NCBI GenBank assembly: GCA_002425885.1
Contig: DINC01000107.1
Span: forward strand, 21,045-27,782
Length of the DNA: 6,738 nt
Reading direction: 5' to 3'
Source: Spirochaetia bacterium UBA5550
Lineage (GTDB): Bacteria > Spirochaetota > UBA4802 > UBA5550
In this document: positions 1-6,738 of the stretch, one piece after another
How positions within the stretch are numbered: position 1 is the stretch's first letter
Layout: every line of letters starts with the position of its first letter
The notes under the pieces: model-generated
Told to the model about the DNA's origin: nothing
Seen by the model: the letters and a program-made list of their open reading frames with translations, nothing else
Database searches by the model: none
Made by a program: the position numbers and the translations under genes

Positions 1-2449
1 TGACAGCAATAACATAATTATTATCATCTGCCATGGCACTTATTTTAATCTCTATACCGGCCGGTGTATGAATTACAGCATTATAAACAAGATTGATAAT
101 GGTCTGTTCCATTAATACAAAATCACAATTGATCATAGGCAGATTATCAGCAATGTCAATTAAAACTTTATGATCATCCAGTTCCCCTTCAAGGGTCTTA
201 ATAACGAGATTAACCAGATCATTAATATCGTGTTCATGAATTTCAAGTTTCATCATCCCGGCTTCAAGCCTGCTCATATCAAGAAGATTGTCAACGAGTC
301 TGTTCATCCTGCTGCTTGCCCTGCACAGCTCCTTTAGAAGTGCATTCCGTATATCAGGTTTTGAGCTGACTACATCATCAAGAAGGCTGCTGGCTGCGCC
401 TGTTATTGTTGTAAGAGGTGTACGCAGTTCATGTGAAATCGAGTCAAGCAGAATCCTGTAGATACGTTCTGATTCCATTATCAGCTGTGTCTTTCTGCTT
501 CCTGCTGAAAGAATTTCACGTTCTATTCTTATGGATATCTGATAGAGAATTCCGGTCAGAAAACTATTCTGTTCATAACTTAACTCCTTACCATCATCTC
601 TTCTTAAACATATAACACCTATTATATGCCCCCCGGCATTAAGCGGGATAAACAGACCTTCGGCCTGGGAGAGTGTATCTGTTCCGGTACCTGCCTGTTT
701 TCTGTTTTTAACAACCCATTCTGCAACGCCCTTCATGTTTTCATCAGGATCAAGAGAACTTCCTCTGTGTGCGTCCGGCATAAGCTTACCGGTATCATCA
801 GTCAATATAAAAGCTGTCTTCGCGCCAAGCTGCTCTTCAATATACTCTGCCGAAATTTTTATTATACCTTCAATATCAGTGGCACCTCCAAGCATTATTG
901 AAAAATCATAAAGCTCTGTAATCCGCTTTTCACGCAGAGTAAGAGCCCACTCCTTTTCACGCAGTTTTGAAGTAAGCCCCCCGACTATAAATGCTATAAC
1001 AAAGTATGTTGTAAACATCGCGATGTCTTCAATACGGGCAATTCTGAAAGTCAGTATGGGAGGAATAAAAAGAAAATTCCAGGCAATTGAACTTAGCAAT
1101 GCTGCTACAAAAACAGGGATTCTTTCAATAACCATTGCAATTGCTGTAATATAGAGAAGATATATTAAAGCAATTGTCCAATATCCGGTGAGGTTTACTA
1201 CAACTAGATTTAAAAGCGTAATCAGAACAACTGATGCAACAGATAAAATATAATGATTAATATTTTTTAGACTGAATCCTCTAAAAGGCCTGAACTTCTG
1301 CGGAACAACTTCAGGCTGTGTAACAATATGCACCTCTGTATCACCGCTGACTTTCAGAAGACGCTCAACAATATTACCCCCTTTAAAAAAATCCGACAGC
1401 CTCCGGCGGAGCGGTTTGCCGATTATAATCTGGGAAATATTTCTATCCTTTGCAACCCTGATAAGTCCTTTAACAATATCCTCATCTGTTATTGAGATTA
1501 CTTCAGCTCCAAGCTCCCGTGCCAGGTTGAGATTTTTCTTAAGAGTGTAGATATCAGCATCTGACAGAGTTTCCTTCTTTTCTATATAAAGTGCAACCCA
1601 TGCGGCCTTCTGATTGAAAGCCATCCTCCGTGTCCACCTTATGAGGTATTCCGAGTACGGGCTCGGGCTCACGGCCACAAGGAGCCGGTCTCCGGCTTTC
1701 CACGGGCCAGCTATTCTGTTCTGCTGCATATAATCGCGCATATCATTGTCAACAGCCCTTGCTACAAAATTGAGCGCCATTTCCCGTAATGCTGTAATAT
1801 TACCCTTCCGCAAGAATCTTTTTACAGCGACATCAGCCCTTTCAGGAATATAAACTTTACCCTCTGACAGCCGTTTAAGGAGTTCTTCCGGCGAAATATC
1901 TATCAGTTCAATTGAGTCAGCCCTGTCAATAATTGAGTCAGGTACAGTCTCATGGACTTTTATACCTGTAATCTGCTCAACAACATCCGACTGACTTTTA
2001 ATATGCTGCACGTTGACAGTAGTATAAACACTAATCCCCCGATCAAGGAGTTCAATTACATCATTATACCGTTTTGAATGCCGCATCCCTTCAGCATTTG
2101 TATGGGCAAGTTCATCTACCAGTACCACTTGAGGTTTTCTCTCCAGAACCGCATCTATATCAAAGTCTTCAACAGGTATTCCATGATAATCGAGCTTAAG
2201 GCGCGGAACAACTTCAAGCCCGGAAATCAGATCATCAGTCTCTCTGCGGCCGTGTGTTTCAACGTAGCCTGCTATAACATCAACGCCATCATCTTTGAGT
2301 TTGTGTGCCGCTTTAAGCATGGCAAAGGTCTTGCCAACACCGGCAGACATTCCGAAAAACAATTTCAGTTTTCCCCTGTTTTCCTTGTCCTCTATATATT
2401 TAATAGCCTTCAGAAGTTCATCCGGATCTGTTCGTAATTCCTCTTTCAT
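1..2449 (-). CDS. kdpD: KdpD, potassium/turgor sensor histidine kinase (3' end cut by window edge)
   Basis: This is the membrane sensor kinase that autophosphorylates and passes phosphate to the response regulator KdpE, which controls kdp transcription. Reading from ATG at 2449 gives 816 uninterrupted codons to the window edge; the family is usually about 890-900 residues. Domains in order: N-terminal KdpD domain with Walker A (GMSAGVGKT, residues 33-41) and the DELAH motif (112-116); USP-like domain (about 250-375); four membrane helices (about 400-418, 423-441, 444-464, 474-494); GAF-like region (about 515-642); HisKA with H box SHELRTP, phospho-acceptor His673; and the start of the HATPase domain with N-box Asn790. 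The frame leaves the window just before the expected G1 box, so roughly 80 residues are missing. The ATG overlaps the kdpC stop and has an SD of GGAGGT six bases upstream. The USP domain carries a c-di-AMP-like motif. Family assignment is very secure; the stimulus sensed is inferred. Confidence 0.96.
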   Translation of the reverse strand, partial: MKEELRTDPDELLKAIKYIEDKENRGKLKLFFGMSAGVGKTFAMLKAAHKLKDDGVDVIAGYVETHGRRETDDLISGLEVVPRLKLDYHGIPVEDFDIDAVLERKPQVVLVDELAHTNAEGMRHSKRYNDVIELLDRGISVYTTVNVQHIKSQSDVVEQITGIKVHETVPDSIIDRADSIELIDISPEELLKRLSEGKVYIPERADVAVKRFLRKGNITALREMALNFVARAVDNDMRDYMQQNRIAGPWKAGDRLLVAVSPSPYSEYLIRWTRRMAFNQKAAWVALYIEKKETLSDADIYTLKKNLNLARELGAEVISITDEDIVKGLIRVAKDRNISQIIIGKPLRRRLSDFFKGGNIVERLLKVSGDTEVHIVTQPEVVPQKFRPFRGFSLKNINHYILSVASVVLITLLNLVVVNLTGYWTIALIYLLYITAIAMVIERIPVFVAALLSSIAWNFLFIPPILTFRIARIEDIAMFTTYFVIAFIVGGLTSKLREKEWALTLREKRITELYDFSIMLGGATDIEGIIKISAEYIEEQLGAKTAFILTDDTGKLMPDAHRGSSLDPDENMKGVAEWVVKNRKQAGTGTDTLSQAEGLFIPLNAGGHIIGVICLRRDDGKELSYEQNSFLTGILYQISIRIEREILSAGSRKTQLIMESERIYRILLDSISHELRTPLTTITGAASSLLDDVVSSKPDIRNALLKELCRASSRMNRLVDNLLDMSRLEAGMMKLEIHEHDINDLVNLVIKTLEGELDDHKVLIDIADNLPMINCDFVLMEQTIINLVYNAVIHTPAGIEIKISAMADDNNYVIAV
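926..964 (-). repeat. Short direct repeat in the KdpD linker after the fourth membrane helix
   Basis: The 12-base word CTGCGTGAAAAG (coding strand) occurs exactly twice, at 953-964 and 926-937, 27 bases apart. It encodes LREK twice at nine-residue spacing, in the charged, probably helical linker that joins the fourth membrane helix to the GAF-like domain. Confidence 0.7.
1586..1669 (-). other. c-di-AMP-type motif in the KdpD USP domain
   Basis: Within KdpD, residues Ser261-Pro-Ser263 are followed by exactly 20 residues and then WVALY (284-288). The S. aureus KdpD signature for cyclic-di-AMP binding is SxS-X20-FTAxY. Both serines, the spacing, the Ala and the Tyr agree; Phe is replaced by Trp and Thr by Val. 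The match was read from the translation; ligand binding is an inference. Confidence 0.55.
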
Positions 2450-2455
2450 TTTTTT
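2446..2455 (-). other. A7 run leading into the kdpC/kdpD ATGA overlap
   Basis: On the coding strand a run of seven A (2455-2449) is followed by TGA, the kdpC stop; the last A also begins the kdpD ATG. In the kdpC frame it reads A AAA AAA, a classic slippery heptamer. A shift of -1 here would join KdpC to the KdpD frame without meeting the stop. Simple stop/start coupling is the ordinary explanation. Confidence 0.5.
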
Positions 2456-3015
2456 ACCTCCAGGCCATCAAGCTCAATATTAAGTTTAAGGACATTGACA
2501 TGCCTTGTACCATAATAACTTAACTGCCTTTCACTGTATTTTCCAACCAGCGCCACAATACGATCTGTATTAATATTACGCGCTGACGCAATACTTTCAC
2601 ACTGAAGCAGGGCTGCTTCAACTGATATATGAGGATCAAGGCCGCTCGCTGACGAAAAAAGGAGGTCAGAAGGTATTATTTCATTGTTCTTCATCCCATA
2701 CTCATTGCGGTTTATACCGGCTATCTTAATTATACCGGATATAAACTTATCGTTTGTCTGCCCCAGATTACTTCCCCCGGAACTTGAAGAATCGTAATAA
2801 ACTGACGAAGGCCTTCCGTGAAAAAATCCCGGTCCAATAAAAAGCTGCCCTATCAATTCAGAGCCTATTACTCTCCCCTCTTTAATTATAATGCTCCCGC
2901 CGGCTTTATCCCTGAAAAAAAGATAACCAATACCTGTTACTGTCAGGGGATATATTACTCCACAGAACAGCGTATAAAGGAACAGGCATAGAACTGTTAT
3001 TCTTAACTGTTTCAT
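2446..3015 (-). CDS. kdpC: KdpC, accessory subunit of the K+-transporting ATPase
   Basis: This is the 189-residue single-span subunit of the KdpFABC complex. In E. coli, KdpC binds KdpA and KdpB and is thought to raise ATP affinity or stabilise the complex. The N-terminus has one hydrophobic helix (about residues 6-30), then FFRDKAGGSII. The periplasmic part shows the family blocks GPGFFHGRPSS, YYDSSSSGGSNLG and SGLDPHISVEAA, ending with a short basic tail. Length is normal for the family (about 190). The ATG overlaps the kdpB stop as ATGA, with an AAGGTGA ribosome site just upstream inside kdpB. The gene's own TGA overlaps the kdpD ATG in the same way. One small departure is GQTN after the SSGGSNL block, where I recall GPTN as commoner. 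The family call rests on several independent motifs and the operon position. Confidence 0.96.
   Translation of the reverse strand: MKQLRITVLCLFLYTLFCGVIYPLTVTGIGYLFFRDKAGGSIIIKEGRVIGSELIGQLFIGPGFFHGRPSSVYYDSSSSGGSNLGQTNDKFISGIIKIAGINRNEYGMKNNEIIPSDLLFSSASGLDPHISVEAALLQCESIASARNINTDRIVALVGKYSERQLSYYGTRHVNVLKLNIELDGLEVKK
2456..2461 (-). promoter_or_regulatory. Ribosome binding site of kdpD, inside the end of kdpC
   Basis: GGAGGT lies six bases before the kdpD ATG (2449), separated from it by an all-A spacer and located in the last codons of kdpC. This is a near-perfect SD, arguably stronger than those of the pump genes, although a sensor kinase is usually needed in lower amounts. Confidence 0.8.
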
Positions 3016-5036
3016 AAACTCACCTTCAGCATAGCTAAAATAATATCTATTATTTTAATACCCGCGAATGGAATTACTATACCCCCGAAGCCATATATAA
3101 GCAGATTTCTGCGAAGTAGTGCTGATACAGATGTAACACTGTAGTTAACACCTTTAAGTGCTACGGGTATTAATGCCGGGATGATCAGAGCATTAAAAAT
3201 AACAGCGGATAGTACAGCCGATTCAGCACTCCCCAGATTCATGATATTAAGCACATTCAGTCCCGGATATTGCACTGCAAAAATCGCCGGAATAATTGCG
3301 AAGTACTTGGCAATATCATTTGAGATACTGAATGTTGTAAGCGCTCCTCTGGTAATAAGAATCTCCTTGCCTATTTCAACTATATCAAGTAATTTAGTTG
3401 GTGAAGAATCGAGATCAATCATATTTGCCGCTTCACGCGCTGCCTGTGTCCCAGCGTTCATGGCAACAGCAACATCAGCCTGCGCCAGGGCCGGTGCGTC
3501 ATTTGTTCCGTCACCAATCATGGCCACCATATTGCCCTGTTGCTGAAACTTCCTTATTATCTGTAGTTTTGATTCAGGTTTTGCCTGCGCCACAAAATCA
3601 TCCAGGCCAGCTTCTGCTGCTATTGATGCAGCAGTGAGATGTGTATCGCCTGTAATCATTATAGATTTTATCCCGATCTTCCGGAGCTGGGCAATCTTTG
3701 CTGCAATTCCTGATTTAACTATATCTTTAAGCCGGATCACTCCCAGAACAGATACACCTCTTATCACAACAAGAGGTGTATCACCCGCCATACTTACACT
3801 GTCTACCGCATTATACACCGCTTCCGGGACTTTTAATCCCTTAGCGGCAACAACCCCTTCAATTGCCTGCATTGATCCTTTGCGCACCTCGGTTCCATTC
3901 ATATTGATACCGCTCATGGCTGATTCAGGCGTAAAAGGGACAAAGGTGGAGCCATCAGGCTGGCGTATATCCCTTCCATGTATACCCAGTTCTTTTTTTG
4001 CAAGGACAACAATGCTTCGACCTTCCGGTGTTTCATCAGCGAGGGACGCATACATTGAAGCCTGCATCAGATCAATTCTGTCTATATTATCTGAAGGTAT
4101 AAATTCACTAGCCATCCTGTTCCCCAGTGTTATTGTACCTGTTTTATCGAGTAGAACAACATTGACGTCCCCCGCAGCCTCTATTGCACGGCCGCTCATG
4201 GCTATAACATTATGCTGAAGTACCCTGTCCATCCCAGCAATACCTATTGCAGGGAGGAGTCCGCCGATAGTTGTAGGCATAAGGCATACCAGAAGCGCCA
4301 CAAGCACAGGGATGCTTATGGTGATATTCATATATCCGGCAAAAGCCGGGAGAGTAATTACTACTACTATAAAAAGTACTGTCAGGGAAACGAGGAGAAT
4401 ATCCATTGCAATCTCATTTGGGGATTTCTGCCTTTTTGCGCTTTCTACCATTTTTATCATACTGTCCAGGAAGGATTCACCTTCATTAACTGCGATCCTT
4501 ATCTTTATAATACCTGATAAAAGTTTTGTACCGCCGGTAACACCGCACCTGTCTCCACCAGACTCCCTTATCACAGGCGCAGACTCTCCTGTTATAGCTG
4601 ATTCATCCACAAGTGCAGTTCCCTCAATAATATCACCGTCACCAGGAATTATCTCACCCTGCTTTACAATCACAATGTCATTTTTTTTAAGTATAGACGC
4701 GCTGACGCTCTCTTCTCTTCCTCCTGATGCAACTCTTGTTGCTTTTAGCTGACTCTTTGTGCTTTTCAATGATTCAGCCTTTGCTTTACCTTTAATCTCT
4801 GCAAGAGCTTCAGCAAAGTTAGAGAAAACAACCGTGAACCAGAGCCAGACAGTTACATGAAGTGTCAGATAAAAATTTCCACCGGAAACAATGCTTTTCG
4901 TGAAATAAAATGTGGTAATAAAAGCGCAGATCTCCACAATAAGCATTACCGGATTTTTCCTCAAAGTCAGGGGGTTAAGCTTTTGAAAAGACGCCCTGAC
5001 AGCTGGAATTATATATTCTTTACTTAACATATTCAT
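3012..5036 (-). CDS. kdpB: KdpB, P-type ATPase catalytic subunit of the K+ pump
   Basis: KdpB hydrolyses ATP to drive K+ import through the KdpFABC complex in the cytoplasmic membrane. With the ATG at 5036 it has 674 residues (E. coli 682). Landmarks in this numbering: actuator-loop TGES at 149-152; M4 motif CLMPTTIGG with Pro254; DKTGT with phospho-acceptor Asp297; TGDTHLTA in the P domain; hinge GDGTND at 508-513; and NDIAKYF with Asp574 and Lys577, matching the charged M5 pair important for coupling in E. coli. The start was chosen because GAGGTGA (5042-5048) lies five bases before this ATG. A frame-extending GTG at 5045 (677 residues) lies inside that ribosome site and is less likely. The gene begins 10 bp after kdpA and overlaps kdpC by 4 bp. 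All catalytic residues are present. Ser152 corresponds to the inhibitory phosphoserine Ser162 of E. coli KdpB. Confidence 0.98.
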   Translation of the reverse strand: MNMLSKEYIIPAVRASFQKLNPLTLRKNPVMLIVEICAFITTFYFTKSIVSGGNFYLTLHVTVWLWFTVVFSNFAEALAEIKGKAKAESLKSTKSQLKATRVASGGREESVSASILKKNDIVIVKQGEIIPGDGDIIEGTALVDESAITGESAPVIRESGGDRCGVTGGTKLLSGIIKIRIAVNEGESFLDSMIKMVESAKRQKSPNEIAMDILLVSLTVLFIVVVITLPAFAGYMNITISIPVLVALLVCLMPTTIGGLLPAIGIAGMDRVLQHNVIAMSGRAIEAAGDVNVVLLDKTGTITLGNRMASEFIPSDNIDRIDLMQASMYASLADETPEGRSIVVLAKKELGIHGRDIRQPDGSTFVPFTPESAMSGINMNGTEVRKGSMQAIEGVVAAKGLKVPEAVYNAVDSVSMAGDTPLVVIRGVSVLGVIRLKDIVKSGIAAKIAQLRKIGIKSIMITGDTHLTAASIAAEAGLDDFVAQAKPESKLQIIRKFQQQGNMVAMIGDGTNDAPALAQADVAVAMNAGTQAAREAANMIDLDSSPTKLLDIVEIGKEILITRGALTTFSISNDIAKYFAIIPAIFAVQYPGLNVLNIMNLGSAESAVLSAVIFNALIIPALIPVALKGVNYSVTSVSALLRRNLLIYGFGGIVIPFAGIKIIDIILAMLKVSL
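3020..3026 (-). promoter_or_regulatory. Ribosome binding site of kdpC, inside the end of kdpB
   Basis: AAGGTGA lies four bases before the kdpC ATG (3015), wholly inside the final codons of kdpB. With the ATGA overlap it suggests that ribosomes ending kdpB re-initiate on kdpC, which would help keep subunit amounts matched. Confidence 0.75.
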
Positions 5037-5041
5037 CGCTT

Positions 5042-5048
5042 TCACCTC
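5042..5048 (-). promoter_or_regulatory. Ribosome binding site deciding the kdpB start
   Basis: GAGGTGA overlaps the last two bases of the kdpA stop codon and lies five bases before the ATG at 5036. It is a seven-base match to the anti-SD core. It contains the GTG (5045) that would otherwise be the longest-frame start, which favours the ATG. Confidence 0.8.
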
Positions 5049-6738
5049 AGAATAAGACTCCCTGTTTCATAAACAGGTGTTCAAGAAAAGGTCCAAGAGT
5101 AATCACAGGAAAAAAAGTCAGCGCACCCATGATAATAATCACGCCTGATACTATAACTATAAAAAGTATCCCGGTTGTGGGGAATGAAGCGCTGCTATCA
5201 GGTACAGTTTTTTTAACCGCCAGTGAGCCTGCAATGGCAAGTGCAGGAATAACTGTTGCAAAGCGCCCCGCAAGAAGAGCAGCCGACAGCGTCAGGTTAT
5301 AAAAAAGTGTATTACTGTTCAGGCCCGCGAAAGCTGACCCGTTATTCCCCGCAGTTGAAAAATACGCGTAGAGGATCTCGGACAATCCGTGAGCTGATTT
5401 ATTGTTAAGCCCGGAGAGTCCACTCTCTGATGAAACGGCGATTGCAGATAATAACACCGCAGTAATCATGGGGAGAAGAAGGGCAGTGACAGATATCGTC
5501 ATCTCTCTGGGCCCCAGTTTCTTACCAAGAAATTCAGGTGTCCGCCCCACCATTAGCCCCGCGATAAACATCGAAAGAATAATATAGAATATGAAACCGG
5601 CGAACCCGACTCCGGCTCCTCCATAAATCACTTCGCCTATGCCCATATTGAAAAGCTGAACCATTCCCGAAAGGGGCATATAGCTGTCATGCATGCTGTT
5701 TACACTTCCATTCGAAGTTGCTGTTGTTGACTGGCTCCATAGCGCCGACCACATAACACCAAACCTTGTTTCCTTCCCCTCCATGTTATGCGTATAAGCT
5801 ATCCCTGAATCATTTATCACCGGATTGATACTATTCTCTGACCACAACATAATTGCCAGGCCAGCCAGGAAAAGAAGAGTCATAGTAAGAAAGATTGCTC
5901 TCCCCTGTTTTTTGTTATTTATCATACTGCCAAACATAAAAACAAAGCCTATGGGAATTATCAGTATAGATATATTTTCCATAAGATTTGATATAAATGT
6001 CGGATTCTCAAATGGATAGGCGGAATTCACACTGAAAAAACCTCCACCATTAGTGCCGAGCTGCTTTGTAGCGATCTGCGAAGCCGCTGGACCAAGTGGT
6101 ATAAGCTGTCTGCCCCCCTCCAGGGTTTCAGCTGTGATGTATTGCTGAAAAGACTGTACAACTCCCTGAGACATCAGAATTACTGAAGTTAAAATTGATA
6201 ACGGAAAAAGAATATACAATACGGAACGTGACAGATCCACCCAGAAATTTCCGATTGTTTCAGACTCCTTCCGCATAAAACCTCTGATTAATGCAACTCC
6301 CGCAGCCATACCTGCTCCTGCTGAAAGAAAATTCTGCACAGTGAGCCCGATCATCTGGGTAAAATAACTCATTGTATTCTCACCGCCATATCCCTGCCAG
6401 TTGGTATTTGTCGCAAAAGATATAGCGGTATTGAGCGCGGAGTCCCATTTAACCCCGGCAAAACCCTGCGGATTAAAAGGAAGCAGATTCTGTAAAAGCT
6501 GAATCAAAAAAAGGACTGCAATCCCGGTAAATGTGAACAGTGTAAAGGCAATGCCATAGGTCTTCCAGTTCATCTCTGACGACTCATCAATACCACTGAG
6601 TTTATATAATCCGGTTTCAATAGGTCTGATTATCGGGGTAATAAATGTTTTTTCACCGGAATAAATTCTCTTCATATACACTCCGGTTAAAACAGATATC
6701 CCGAATGTTATTAATAGAAAAACCGTCAAAGCTGTAAT
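5047..6738 (-). CDS. kdpA: KdpA, K+-binding/translocating subunit (5' end cut by window edge)
   Basis: KdpA is the superfamily-of-K+-transporters subunit that selects K+ and passes it towards KdpB. The frame is open to the right edge, giving 563 visible residues (E. coli KdpA has 557), so only a few N-terminal residues are probably missing. A TTG at 6729 could serve as a start but has no purine-rich ribosome site, and the hydrophobic first helix already runs through it, so I treat the gene as 5'-partial. The pore-loop motifs are visible: TNTNWQGYGGE (around 6381-6411), LGTNGGGFF (around 6035-6060), TSNGSVNSMHDS (around 5683-5718) and GNNGSAFAGL (around 5322-5351). The GEVIYGGAGVGF block follows the third loop. 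About ten hydrophobic segments are present. The gene ends with TGA at 5047-5049, embedded in the kdpB ribosome site, so the two are probably translationally coupled. Nothing looks degenerate. Confidence 0.97.
   Translation of the reverse strand: MTALTVFLLITFGISVLTGVYMKRIYSGEKTFITPIIRPIETGLYKLSGIDESSEMNWKTYGIAFTLFTFTGIAVLFLIQLLQNLLPFNPQGFAGVKWDSALNTAISFATNTNWQGYGGENTMSYFTQMIGLTVQNFLSAGAGMAAGVALIRGFMRKESETIGNFWVDLSRSVLYILFPLSILTSVILMSQGVVQSFQQYITAETLEGGRQLIPLGPAASQIATKQLGTNGGGFFSVNSAYPFENPTFISNLMENISILIIPIGFVFMFGSMINNKKQGRAIFLTMTLLFLAGLAIMLWSENSINPVINDSGIAYTHNMEGKETRFGVMWSALWSQSTTATSNGSVNSMHDSYMPLSGMVQLFNMGIGEVIYGGAGVGFAGFIFYIILSMFIAGLMVGRTPEFLGKKLGPREMTISVTALLLPMITAVLLSAIAVSSESGLSGLNNKSAHGLSEILYAYFSTAGNNGSAFAGLNSNTLFYNLTLSAALLAGRFATVIPALAIAGSLAVKKTVPDSSASFPTTGILFIVIVSGVIIIMGALTFFPVITLGPFLEHLFMKQGVLF

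Noticed and set aside
2078..2437. A 119-codon plus-strand open frame, and others at 418-615 and 626-901
   Set aside because: All lie antisense to kdpD, whose Walker, GAF and HisKA motifs are read continuously on the minus strand. Their compositions look non-coding.
3634..4218. A 194-codon open frame on the plus strand
   Set aside because: It lies fully antisense to the catalytic core of kdpB and its translation resembles no family I know. It is the shadow expected opposite a long conserved gene.
4312..4752. A 146-codon plus-strand open frame with hydrophobic stretches
   Set aside because: It is antisense to the KdpB membrane helices and the TGES region. The hydrophobicity probably reflects complementary codons, and no ribosome site or family motif supports it.
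6727..6729. TTG as the true start of kdpA
   Set aside because: No Shine-Dalgarno-like sequence precedes it in the nine visible bases, and the frame is open to the edge. E. coli KdpA has a few more residues before the matching part of helix one, so the start is probably outside the window.
1..6738. A new defence, mobile or RNA-based system
   Set aside because: The entire window is accounted for by four contiguous Kdp genes with intact family motifs. I saw no inverted repeats, array-like repeats, tRNA-like sequence or non-coding gap of useful length.

Overview
The window is a compact minus-strand block of the high-affinity potassium uptake (Kdp) system. In transcription order, from right to left, it holds kdpA (right edge, 5' end cut off), kdpB, kdpC and kdpD (left edge, 3' end cut off). 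There is no free intergenic space. kdpA and kdpB are separated by about 10 bp, while kdpB/kdpC and kdpC/kdpD each overlap by 4 bp in an ATGA arrangement. Every downstream gene has a good Shine-Dalgarno sequence lying inside or at the end of the gene before it. This reads as one translationally coupled operon.

KdpA (selectivity-filter subunit), KdpB (P-type ATPase subunit) and KdpC (single-span accessory subunit) would form the inner-membrane K+ pump. KdpD is the membrane sensor kinase that, with a response regulator KdpE, normally controls transcription of the pump genes. Putting kdpD directly on the pump transcript implies autoregulation. Any kdpF, the operon promoter and its operator would lie beyond the right edge. 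The last part of kdpD (ATP-binding G boxes) and any kdpE would lie beyond the left edge.

All four proteins keep their diagnostic motifs, with no frameshift or internal stop in the visible parts. The most notable point is in KdpD. Its universal-stress-protein (USP) domain contains an SxS-X20-[W]VAxY pattern very close to the SxS-X20-FTAxY signature linked to cyclic-di-AMP binding in Staphylococcus aureus KdpD. KdpB also keeps the TGES serine that is an inhibitory phosphorylation site in E. coli, and KdpD keeps the N-terminal Walker A/B motifs. The sequence therefore allows, but does not prove, both second-messenger and post-translational control.

The organism is a bacterium with moderately low G+C (low 40s percent, judged by eye) and frequent ATA isoleucine and AGA/AGG arginine codons, so not a typical enterobacterium. 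A c-di-AMP-type KdpD would fit lineages such as Firmicutes, Spirochaetes, Bacteroidetes or some deltaproteobacterial groups. The phylum cannot be settled from this window. The region looks like ordinary core or metabolic DNA. I saw no mobile element, RNA gene, CRISPR array or wholly new system.
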